Of a DNA stretch of 64,000 nt, positions 1 through 11,185 are shown piece after piece. The stretch is from the NCBI GenBank assembly GCA_947172415.1, contig OX359199.1, forward strand, positions 5,267,384 to 5,331,383, in the 5' to 3' direction. The DNA is from Chondrosia reniformis (lineage: Eukaryota; Porifera; Demospongiae; Chondrillida; Chondrillidae). Positions within the stretch are counted from its first letter, which is position 1, and each line of letters starts with the position of its first letter. The translations under genes were made by a program, and so were the position numbers. The notes under the pieces were generated by a model. The model was not told the DNA's origin and did not search any database. It saw nothing but the letters and a program-made list of their open reading frames with translations.

Positions 1-56
1 AGGGTAGGACAAGGGACAGTCAAGGGTAGGACAAGGGACAGTCAAGGGCAGGACAA
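1..56. repeat. Short tandem repeat, 24-bp unit, cut by window edge
   Basis: About 2.3 copies of a unit containing AGGGTAGGACAAGGGACAGT, with the last copy changed to AGGGCAGGACAA. It starts at the window edge, so the array may continue outside. It lies downstream of the last visible SF3B1 exon, so is probably intronic. Confidence 0.8.
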
Positions 57-362
57 ATATGTGTAAGGTGTGACTAAAGAACAACTCATAGTACAGTTGG
101 CTCTAGTTAGGGTAAACAGAGCAATTGAATAGCATAGGGTGCAATCGCCATATAAAAGAGCTAACTCAAAGTGACACATCAGCACAACTTTTAACAATTA
201 TACATTTATTAATGTACTCATACATCAGTACATATGTAATTATTTATACAGTACATATACGTACGTATGTATGCAACACATTATATCAAAAAGGAAAATA
301 ACAAAAAAATAAAAATAGCATGTATTTACAGTGTTAGCATACTAACAAGGCTAAATACTTAC

Positions 363-880
363 ATTCCCTGTTCCTTGGAAATCTTTCAGAACATCAGATG
401 GCGCTGTGATGCTCTTTCCAGCGAGCTTTGATGAATAATCATCCTCTTCATCTTCATAATCTGTGGGTGGTATGGAGGTCAGGTATCCTTCGTAACGCCT
501 AGAGAGGAAAGAAGGCATTACAGAAGTCTCAGGAAACATATTTATGTACTCACTTTGAAGATGGTGCATCGTAAATTTCCGAGTCGAAATGACCTTCTGT
601 ACCTAGGCCAATCTGTAGGGTTACATTGGGCGATACGACTTCAAAGCAATAATAAACATATTTGGGACTTACCTGATCGCTTTTGGGTTCTTCTTGTGGC
701 TTAGCTCGCTTTTCTTGATACTCCCTTATTTGCGCGTCCAGTTCTATGTGCAAACAAAATGGTGCCCAAGTAAATTCTCATTAAAAGTACAATTCATTTG
801 TAACGTTAGCATAAATAATAGAAATGGGAGGAAAATAAGTATGTATTCTATCAGTTACCTTCTTGAGTGGTCGCTGCCAT
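363..880 (-). CDS. SF3B1: Splicing factor 3B subunit 1, N-terminal exons (partial)
   Basis: SF3B1 is the HEAT-repeat core of the U2 snRNP SF3b complex, which recognises the branch point in the nucleus. Four exons are visible: 880-859, 743-673, 612-554 and 498-363, all with GT-AG borders and matching phases. The joined peptide begins MAATTQEELDAQIREYQEK and continues with IGLGTEGHFDSEIYD and YEGYLTSIPPTDYEDE. This follows the human SF3B1 N-terminus (EDIEAQIREIQ, VGLDSTGYYDQEIY, FAGYVTSIAATELEDDDDDYSS) in the same order. This part is the disordered N-terminal region; the HEAT repeats would lie beyond position 1. The last donor (GTAAGT at 362) opens an intron running to the window edge. No further exon was seen in 1-350. 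Identity rests on remembered similarity but the order and spacing fit well. Confidence 0.88.
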
Positions 881-987
881 CGTTGAAGTACACTGAACGT
901 GACGAGCTCACGAAAAAATGGCAGTTCACATTAAACGTTGTATGTACGTAGTCCTAACGCAAACGCAGTAAGAGGGAAAATCCCTCT
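881..987. promoter_or_regulatory. Divergent promoter between SF3B1 and COX16
   Basis: Only 107 bp separate the SF3B1 start codon (880, minus) from the COX16 start codon (988, plus), so both core promoters and both 5' UTRs must fit here unless upstream non-coding exons exist. No TATA box was recognised. A shared bidirectional promoter is inferred from the spacing. Confidence 0.6.
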
Positions 988-1263
988 ATGATCGGAAGCA
1001 GAAGGTTCTTCAAATTTGGGCTCCCTCTCATTCTCTTTGTCGTGCTAGGCTCTTTCGGTCTATCCGAGTTCACCTCTCTTAGAGTGGAGAAAAGGGACGA
1101 AAAGAATCGCATGTTAACAGCCGAAGAAACATTAAAGTTTCAGAAAAAGGTACAAAAGGTCGAAATTGAACAAGAATTTGAAGACATTAAATCTAAGGTC
1201 AACATTGATCAGTGGGAGAATAAAAGAGGACCACGCCCTTGGGAGACCGATAGCAAGCCATGA
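988..1263 (+). CDS. COX16: Cytochrome c oxidase assembly protein COX16
   Basis: A 91-aa single-exon gene. COX16 is a small single-pass inner-membrane protein of mitochondria that helps assemble the copper centre of complex IV subunit COX2. A basic N-terminus (IGSRRFFKFG) is followed by one membrane segment at about residues 10-27 (LPLILFVVLGSFGLSEF), then a charged helix facing the intermembrane space. The hallmark GSFGLxEF and the C-terminal WENKRGPRPWE match human COX16 (GSFGLREF, WKNIRGPRPWE). The stop codon TGA overlaps the start of GTF2A2 (ATGA at 1260-1263), so both ORFs probably share one transcript. It is head-to-head with SF3B1 across 107 bp. Confidence 0.93.
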   Translation: MIGSRRFFKFGLPLILFVVLGSFGLSEFTSLRVEKRDEKNRMLTAEETLKFQKKVQKVEIEQEFEDIKSKVNIDQWENKRGPRPWETDSKP

Positions 1264-1592
1264 GTTATCAAATTTACCGCGAAACCACCCTAGGAACAAC
1301 TCTACAGGACACGGTCGACTATCTTGTGCAAACACAGCAAATTCCTCCTTCACTGGCAGCCAAGATCTACACCCAGTTCGACAAAAGCATGAGTGGAGCC
1401 TTTGATAAACATGCCCGTAACACGCGCATGACTTTCAAAGGGCAGCTGGACACATATCGCTACTGTGACAATGTTTGGACTTGCATACTGACAGACACGG
1501 AATTCAGAGAAAGTAGCGACATTTTGAAAACCTCAAAAATCAAAATAGTTGCCTGTGATGCTCGGGATGCCAGAGCCCCAGCCCCAGAATAA
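1260..1592 (+). CDS. GTF2A2: Transcription initiation factor IIA gamma subunit
   Basis: A 110-aa intronless ORF. TFIIA gamma pairs with TFIIA alpha/beta to stabilise TBP on the TATA region during RNA polymerase II initiation. The protein begins MSYQIYRETTLGTTLQDTVD (human [20 protein letters not shown]) and contains TYRYCDNVWTCIL and KIKIVACDARDA, matching the beta-barrel half of the family (TYRFCDNVWTFVL, KVKIVACDGKN). Length is normal (human 109 aa). The start ATG overlaps the COX16 stop by 4 nt and no separate promoter or splice acceptor is evident between the ORFs. The stop codon TAA lies inside an AATAAA at 1589-1594, so the 3' UTR must be very short. Confidence 0.94.
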   Translation: MSYQIYRETTLGTTLQDTVDYLVQTQQIPPSLAAKIYTQFDKSMSGAFDKHARNTRMTFKGQLDTYRYCDNVWTCILTDTEFRESSDILKTSKIKIVACDARDARAPAPE

Positions 1593-1594
1593 AC
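1589..1594 (+). terminator. Poly(A) signal overlapping the GTF2A2 stop codon
   Basis: AATAAA in which the TAA stop (1590-1592) is embedded. It is the only canonical hexamer close to the stop, and the convergent gene TUBG1 ends 82 bp further on. Confidence 0.65.
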
Positions 1595-1669
1595 TTGTTT
1601 TAGATGTGCTTTAATATACAAATACTGTTAATGATATAGACACATGTTACATTGTGAATGTTTCAAAAG

Positions 1670-1674
1670 TTTAT

Positions 1675-1675
<1 letters not shown>
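1670..1675 (-). terminator. Poly(A) signal overlapping the TUBG1 stop codon
   Basis: On the minus strand the stop TAA (1677-1675) runs straight into ATAAA, forming AATAAA that shares its first A with the stop codon. It mirrors the arrangement in GTF2A2 on the other strand. Confidence 0.65.
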
Positions 1676-5121
<3,446 letters not shown>

Positions 5122-5231
5122 TCTGCAGTACAACTTCTGTACACATGCACTGCAAATCTGCCGCTAATTAAAATATTCCTTGGATGCGCCCTTTATTAAT
5201 TGCAGCAGTCTTACTCTTTGATCACGGGGCA
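5122..5231. promoter_or_regulatory. Divergent promoter between TUBG1 and EHD
   Basis: 110 bp between the two start codons. No TATA motif was identified. A shared bidirectional promoter is inferred from spacing. Confidence 0.55.
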
Positions 5232-6902
5232 ATGTTCTCTTGGTTGAAGGGAGACGAAAGACGGCATAAGACGGTCGAGGTCTTTAATGATGTTGTAGAT
5301 GGAATTAAGAAATGTTACAAGCGTACTTTATTGCCCTTAGAGAAGAGTTACGAGTTTGGGCGGTTTCATTCGCCTTATTTGAGCGATGGAGACTTTGAGG
5401 CCAAGCCGATGGTGCTGCTCATTGGACAGTACTCGACTGGGAAGACCACGTTTATACGTTATCTTCTAGAGAGAGATTTCCCGGGCATTCGCATCGGTCC
5501 AGAGCCGACCACGGACCGATTTGTGGCCGTAATGCACGGACCTCACGAGCAAACGACTCCGGGAAACGCTCTCGCCCACGACCCTAGCAAGCAGTTTCGG
5601 GCCCTACAAACCTTTGGAAATGCCTTTCTGACACGCTTTGAGGCCTCGACCCTCCCATCTCCGGTTCTGGAGAGCATTACCTTGATTGACACCCCGGGTA
5701 TTCTATCGGGAGAGAAGCAGAGGTTGCAGAGGGGGTACAACTTTGAGGCTGTGATGGAGTGGTTTTCTGAAAGGGCTGACCGCATCATACTCCTCTTTGA
5801 TGCTCACAAATTGGATATATCTGATGAGTTCCGTAGAGTAATTGAGCTGATCCGTAAGAATCCGGAGAAGATTAGAATAGTGCTCAACAAAGCAGACATG
5901 ATTTCCACCCAGCAGCTAATGAGAGTGTACGGTGCCTTAATGTGGTCCTTGGGTAAGATAATGGGTACGCCTGAAGTAGTGCGTGTCTACATCGGGTCCT
6001 TTTGGGATAGACCATTGCATAACGATGAAAACCGCAAATTGTTTGAAGCAGAACAAGAAGACCTTTTTGCTGATATACAGAGTCTCCCTCGCACTGCTGC
6101 TGTTAGAAAGTTGAACGAATTGATTAAAAGAGCAAAACTAGCAAAGGTTCACGCCATTTTGTTGTCACATCTTCGTGGCGAGATGCCTTCCTTATTTGGA
6201 AAGCAGTCAAAGAAGGATCAGCTGATTTCTGATTTGCCATATGTCTTTAACTCACTCCACAAACGCAATGGTATCCCTGTTGGGGACTTTCCTCCAGTTA
6301 AGAAAATGCAGACACAGCTAGTGGAGTATGATTTTACAAAGTTTCAAAAGCTCCAACTGCACCAGATTGAGGCGGTGGACCGAATGCTTTCAGTAGACAT
6401 TATCAAATTAATGGAGATGCTGCCTAAAGAGGAAGCACTGGTCAAAGATGTTCGTATAAGGGGTGGAGCCTTTGGAGTAGGAGAAGACACTCTTGATCCA
6501 TTTTCCAAGGATTACACCATCTCCGCTGCAGCTCAAGGATCAGAGGGTTGGCTGATTAGCCAAGATATCGCCAAGTATGATGCCATGTTTCACAAAATTT
6601 GCCCTGATACTGAATCAAAAATTTCTGGAACTGCTGCTCGTGAGGAAATGATCAAATCCAAGCTGCCAAGCAGTGTCCTTAAACGTATTTGGAACCTAGC
6701 GGACATTGATAAAGATGGCATGCTTGATGGTGATGAATTTGCTGTGTGCATGTTTCTGATTGATCATAAAATTTCTGGGTATGATATCCCTGAGGTGCTT
6801 CCCAGTCACTTGATTCCTCCCTCAAAGAGAAGCAACCAGCTCTATGAACCAGAAGACGCAGGTACTGACTTTGGAGATGGACTTGGTTCTCACTTTAGTT
6901 AA
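5232..6902 (+). CDS. EHD1: EH-domain-containing ATPase (EHD1/EHD3-type)
   Basis: EHD proteins are dynamin-like, membrane-remodelling ATPases of endocytic recycling. This single exon encodes 556 aa (human EHD1 534). An N-terminal helical segment is followed by the P-loop GQYSTGKTT at residues 65-73, DTPGILSGEKQR, NKAD and the conserved VYGALMWSLGKI and SFW motifs. A second helical part leads to a C-terminal EH domain with the calcium loop DIDKDGMLDGDEF. The chosen start MFSWLKGDERR aligns with human MFSW. An in-frame ATG at 5184 would add 16 hydrophobic residues and is less likely. The linker before the EH domain is diverged. Invertebrates usually have one EHD gene, so assignment to a particular vertebrate paralogue is not meaningful. 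Absence of introns is notable among intron-rich neighbours. Confidence 0.95.
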   Translation: MFSWLKGDERRHKTVEVFNDVVDGIKKCYKRTLLPLEKSYEFGRFHSPYLSDGDFEAKPMVLLIGQYSTGKTTFIRYLLERDFPGIRIGPEPTTDRFVAVMHGPHEQTTPGNALAHDPSKQFRALQTFGNAFLTRFEASTLPSPVLESITLIDTPGILSGEKQRLQRGYNFEAVMEWFSERADRIILLFDAHKLDISDEFRRVIELIRKNPEKIRIVLNKADMISTQQLMRVYGALMWSLGKIMGTPEVVRVYIGSFWDRPLHNDENRKLFEAEQEDLFADIQSLPRTAAVRKLNELIKRAKLAKVHAILLSHLRGEMPSLFGKQSKKDQLISDLPYVFNSLHKRNGIPVGDFPPVKKMQTQLVEYDFTKFQKLQLHQIEAVDRMLSVDIIKLMEMLPKEEALVKDVRIRGGAFGVGEDTLDPFSKDYTISAAAQGSEGWLISQDIAKYDAMFHKICPDTESKISGTAAREEMIKSKLPSSVLKRIWNLADIDKDGMLDGDEFAVCMFLIDHKISGYDIPEVLPSHLIPPSKRSNQLYEPEDAGTDFGDGLGSHFS

Positions 6903-7459
6903 CCAGAATTCCCCCTTTCCTGTAGTTTGGTAACAGATGCTTTTTGAGTTATTACATTATAGTAACTCTGTCCTTTGTAATATTTTAAATCTAACAGTGT
7001 GGCTCCATTCATCCTTTTCAACTACCAATCAGACATTGCTAAAAACCCTACACATGTTTTTAAAGTAGTCTTATAGATATCACTAGAATATAGAGATAAG
7101 TCTTGGTACACGATAACAACACACACTAAATAGACAGACAGATAAATAGAATAGTCAATTAGCATAAAATTAGTTATGCATGTAATTTCTGCAACACTCA
7201 AGGATATCAAAGTAGTTCTCGACCAACAACTCTTTAAAAGACGGAAGTAATTAACTAACTTGACAACAGAAAAATGGCGATGGTAAAGATTCCAGAATAA
7301 GAATGTGCTAATTTTGTGTTTGTTCCTCGTGAAATACTGCATATTTCCAATCATGTGTCACGTGTCATGACTTAAAAGAAGAAATAAGACGGATAGCTTC
7401 GTAAACTAGCAATCTATTGCTTTATTGATCTTTAAATCTTCCCGTTGTAGGTTAAAGAG
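6903..7459. other. Intergenic, no gene recognised
   Basis: AT-rich spacer after EHD. It contains a short TAGA/CAGA-rich patch near 7130-7150 and a GTGTCACGTGTCATGAC palindrome near 7357. No convincing coding or RNA gene was found. A minus-strand AATAAA at 7421-7426 is unassigned. Confidence 0.6.
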
Positions 7460-8829
7460 ATGAGCGGACGAACGATGGGGTATCTCCAAAGCCTGAGGAA
7501 CATGTTACAGTATCTGTGGCTGCAACGGTTACGCTCGATTGCTAGTACTCCGTCAGCAATCAGTCGACCTCTGCTGAATGGATTACCAGTTACCTTCTCC
7601 ATCTTACAGGCATCGCGCCAGAACACCAGTTAGTGCAAGTAGGCGCGTATACATGTCGCATGGCAGGTTATAGTGACCAACCCAGCGGACCTTATAGTGT
7701 GACTCTTACTATAATTTTATTTTAGGAACGTTTGGCTCAGTTGTACGGTTGTACGTCATTAACTCTGCGATTTCAATGAAATTTAAGCTATGATAAGAAT
7801 TCTGAAAATCTGATATTTAATGTGTATTTTGGAAAAGTTTTCCAAGATTGATGGACCCCAAATATCGATCTCTTATCGATCTTTCAAAATGGCGGGTATT
7901 TGTTTTACGGGCTACATATATAAACACTGTATACGCACTCTGTAGTTCAGTCTCCAACCACGCGAACGACATAACTTTTTTAGCACAATATTCTTAGGAA
8001 AAACTACTCTAGTTGGAAAGTGACTTTTGTCTTTTCCCATCAGAGAGTGAACTTCCTTCAATGTACGAGGCTTTCTTGGTAGGCAAAACGTTTGTTTTGC
8101 CGGGAACAACTGGTTATATTGGGAAAGTAAGTTTGATAGTTAGCCTGAGTTAATGAAGGCCTGACCTGCTACATATTCACTGAATATGGGATGAATATTG
8201 GTATTAGAGTCCAGAGGAAGATGTAACAAAGGTTGAGATAAGCGTAAGAAAATGTCCAAGTTACCTCCAGAAAGGGTTCATGTTGCTGTTTCCAGAGGTT
8301 TCTGTTCCTAAAGATGGACTGACAATCCTCACTGTCTGTAAACACACAGACAATGATATGTCTACTTGGAGTTCATCTGTTGAGGAGGAAAGAGATAGTC
8401 TGACTAAAAAAGTAATTCTTTTCCCTTCAACTGACACTAAACTGTATGCATCTATTACCAAGCCAATTTGATTGTCTTTGTATAGTTTATTGAAGCTGGT
8501 GAGGAGATTTGTACAAATTTAAAATCAGCTGGTCACTGGGCCGACTTTATAGATCCTTCATCTGGTAGAGCTGTAAGTTTCTATTGGGTTTCTGGCTGTA
8601 GTATTTAATTATTATTTTACTTTGTGTTTTGCAGTATTTCAGTCCACATACCAATGACATCTTATTGGAGACAGACCATAGGTATACATACTTGGGATTG
8701 GATATTGTCGACTTGGGCTGTTGCAAGTGCGTGTCTCATCCGATGTGGGGAACATTTACGTTCGTGGGGACAGTTTTCACAAATGCTCCAGCAGATTCGC
8801 AGCCTATACGGAACATTTTAGGCGTATAA
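7460..8829 (+). CDS. MMADHC: Cobalamin trafficking protein CblD
   Basis: MMADHC (CblD) works with MMACHC to route vitamin B12 to cytosolic methionine synthase and mitochondrial methylmalonyl-CoA mutase. Exons: 7460-7628 (proposed), 8044-8126, 8208-8411, 8486-8572, 8635-8829; 245 aa. The C-terminal nitroreductase-like domain is unmistakable: [50 protein letters not shown] and [16 protein letters not shown] match human [44 protein letters not shown] and DDLGCCKVIRHSLWGT. Exon 1 encodes a basic amphipathic leader ([20 protein letters not shown]) suited to mitochondrial import; its donor A|GTTAGT has the right phase for exon 2. An internal Met falls at residue 63, beside human Met62. Exons 2-5 are solid; exon 1 is inferred. 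A tiny alternative first exon (7889-7895) is also possible. Confidence 0.9.
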
Positions 8830-9037
8830 CAATTATTGCTTATGAGAATTTATCTATAATCATTGTGGTTTATTGTAACTGATAAGTGTATTGCGCAACC
8901 AATATAAGCGTGGTTTGGAAGAGAAGAAAGTAAGTAGAATCGCAGCAACACTGCAGCTTCCTTTAGTCAAGATATTCTTTTATAGCTTTCTTTGGATTGT
9001 TTCATCTTTTATTTTGATGCTAACACGTTATAGGTTT
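8830..9037. promoter_or_regulatory. Spacer and RPL27 5' region
   Basis: 208 bp between the MMADHC stop and the RPL27 start on the same strand. A donor-like AAAG|TAAGTAG near 8929 and an acceptor ATAG at 9031-9034, just before the start codon, suggest a 5' UTR intron of RPL27. This is inferred. Confidence 0.4.
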
Positions 9038-9664
9038 ATGGGGAAGTTTCTTAAGAGTGGAAAGGTGGTCATTGTGTTATCCGGTAGATACGCCGGTAGA
9101 AAGGCCATAATTGTTAAAAATTATGATGATGGCAGCAACGATAGACAATATGGTCATGCTGTGCTAGCAGGAATTGATCGTTATCCATTAAAAGTTACAA
9201 GAAACATGGGAAAGAAGAGAACTATAAAAAGATCAAAAATAAAGCCTTTTGTAAAAGTGTTGAACTACAATCACATCATGCCTACAAGGTAAGCTTCTGC
9301 CTTTTCCTCTAAGTGTACCTAATCATTTCAGATTTATTAAATAGTATATTTAGTACATATACAGTAAGTGACGGAGAATGTGAGTTGTAAGATACCATCT
9401 GTTGCAGTCATTCACAGTGCATGACATCTCTGTTCAGGTACTCTGTCGATGTAACTTTTGATAAAAAAGTGGTAAACAAGGAGTCGCTGAAAGATGGTGC
9501 TCAAAGAAGGAAGACAAGAGGTCATGTGAAACAAGTTTTAGAAGAAAGGTATTATAGTAAAGTTACTTAGCAAGTAAAAATCCATTTAACTGTTTGATGC
9601 TTTCTGTTCGTACAGATACAAATCCGGAAGAAACAAGTGGTTTTTCACCAAACTTCGATTTTGA
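9038..9664 (+). CDS. RPL27: 60S ribosomal protein eL27
   Basis: Three exons, 9038-9288, 9438-9548 and 9616-9664, encode 136 aa, the exact length of human eL27. This is a component of the large ribosomal subunit. It begins [20 protein letters not shown] (KOW-type fold) and continues with [36 protein letters not shown] and the terminal [10 protein letters not shown], all near-identical to the family. Both introns split Arg codons (AG|G and AG|A). No canonical AATAAA is visible after the stop, and the next gene on the same strand starts 54 bp later. The open frame extending upstream to 8891 contains the probable 5' UTR intron and is not taken as coding. Confidence 0.97.
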
Positions 9665-9718
9665 ATATATTATGTGTATTTGAATCAATTAAGAAGGGAA
9701 TGGCCCTGTGGGATCAAA

Positions 9719-11146
9719 ATGGCTTCCGATGCGAGTTATAGAGATTTATTGCAAATCTATAAAACAAATGGTGGAGAAGAATTTATTCAAATGTTACTGA
9801 GAAATGGCGAAAATGTAAATAGAGAATACGAAGATGGGCAAACCCTTTTGCACCTTTTCGCTAATTTGGGGTCCTACAAGCTAGTTCAGTATTTGTGGGA
9901 CCACGGCGCCAAGCCGACCCTTCTTGGCATTGATAAGTCTAACGTTCTATTGTCCGCCGTTAGAGCAAAGGATAGTTCAGAAGATGAAGAGAGGGCGCAG
10001 ATTTTAGAATTGTTTCTGAAAGGTCAACGTGACAAGGAATGCGAAGAGCAATCGGAGGAAATTGACGTAAACCATCGAAACGAAAGAGGATGGACAGCTG
10101 TAAAGTTGGCTGCCCGCAAGAACCTGGAGAGATGTGTTGAAGTGCTAGTACAATACAACGCTGACCCAGACATAGCAGACAATGAAGACTACACCCCATT
10201 ACACAACAGCATTGACAACCCATCCATACTAAAGCTACTGGCTGTCAAGTGCGAGAACCTAAACAGGCGCAATCAGGCGGGAGAGACAGCATTGTACATG
10301 GCTTGCGATAGAGGTTCTGGAGCTGGTGCTTACATACTCCTGGAACAGGGGGCAGATCCTAATATTTCTGATAGAAGTGGTCAGAACACACCTGCCATAT
10401 CACATGACTTCAAGATCTGTATACATTAATTAAATGAGTGGTGGTTCAATCTTTTATTATGTAGGAGTAACTCCGCTCTTTCTAGCTTCTCGCAATGGAA
10501 ACGTTGATTTAGTGAAGGCACTAGTAAAGGCAGGGGCTAATGTGAATCACTTAGGAGGTACTCAAAATCTGGGACCTCTACACTGGGCAGCTCACAAGGA
10601 ATATACAGAAGTCGCTTTGTTCCTTATTGAGCACAAAGGAGACATCTTGCTGGAAGACAAAGAGGGGAGAACCCCCTTATCAATGGCATCTCCTGCCTTG
10701 GCTGAAAAGATGATTGGTGAGTTTTATACTCATTCCTCCAATAAGCAGTTAAATTTAATTATTTTGCTCATTAGAAATGACAAAAAGGAACAATCCTGAC
10801 TTTGCTGTGAATTTTCAACCTGGCATTTCTGGTGAGTGTTTGTTTGCAGCTTTCAAAAGACTGTCTTGTCGTGACCTGAGTGCCTACCTCCCCAGCCAAA
10901 GAGAAAGCCTTGGCTGCTTGTTGTGGCGGAAACCTTCAAGCCCTGGATTCTCTGCTGAAGAACAAGGAAATTCTTATTAACATGGTCTCAGGAAAGACTA
11001 AAGGATCTCTGTTGCATATGGCGGCCTACTGCGGACAGGTGAGGAGTGAAATCACTGTCTCTTATGGTGTATTCCTCTGTATGCATATACGTATGTGTGT
11101 GTATATGTGTGTGTACTGTATGTGTGTATATACGTATGTGTGTATA

Positions 11147-11185
<39 letters not shown>

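Noticed and set aside
7432-7626. Minus-strand frame with an AATAAA just downstream
   Set aside because: It starts at GTG, is unrecognised, and overlaps antisense to the MMADHC leader exon, which has the right phase and the right position for the conserved internal Met. Not fully excluded.
8891-9037. N-terminal extension of RPL27
   Set aside because: The family starts at MGKF; the upstream open frame spans a likely 5' UTR intron.
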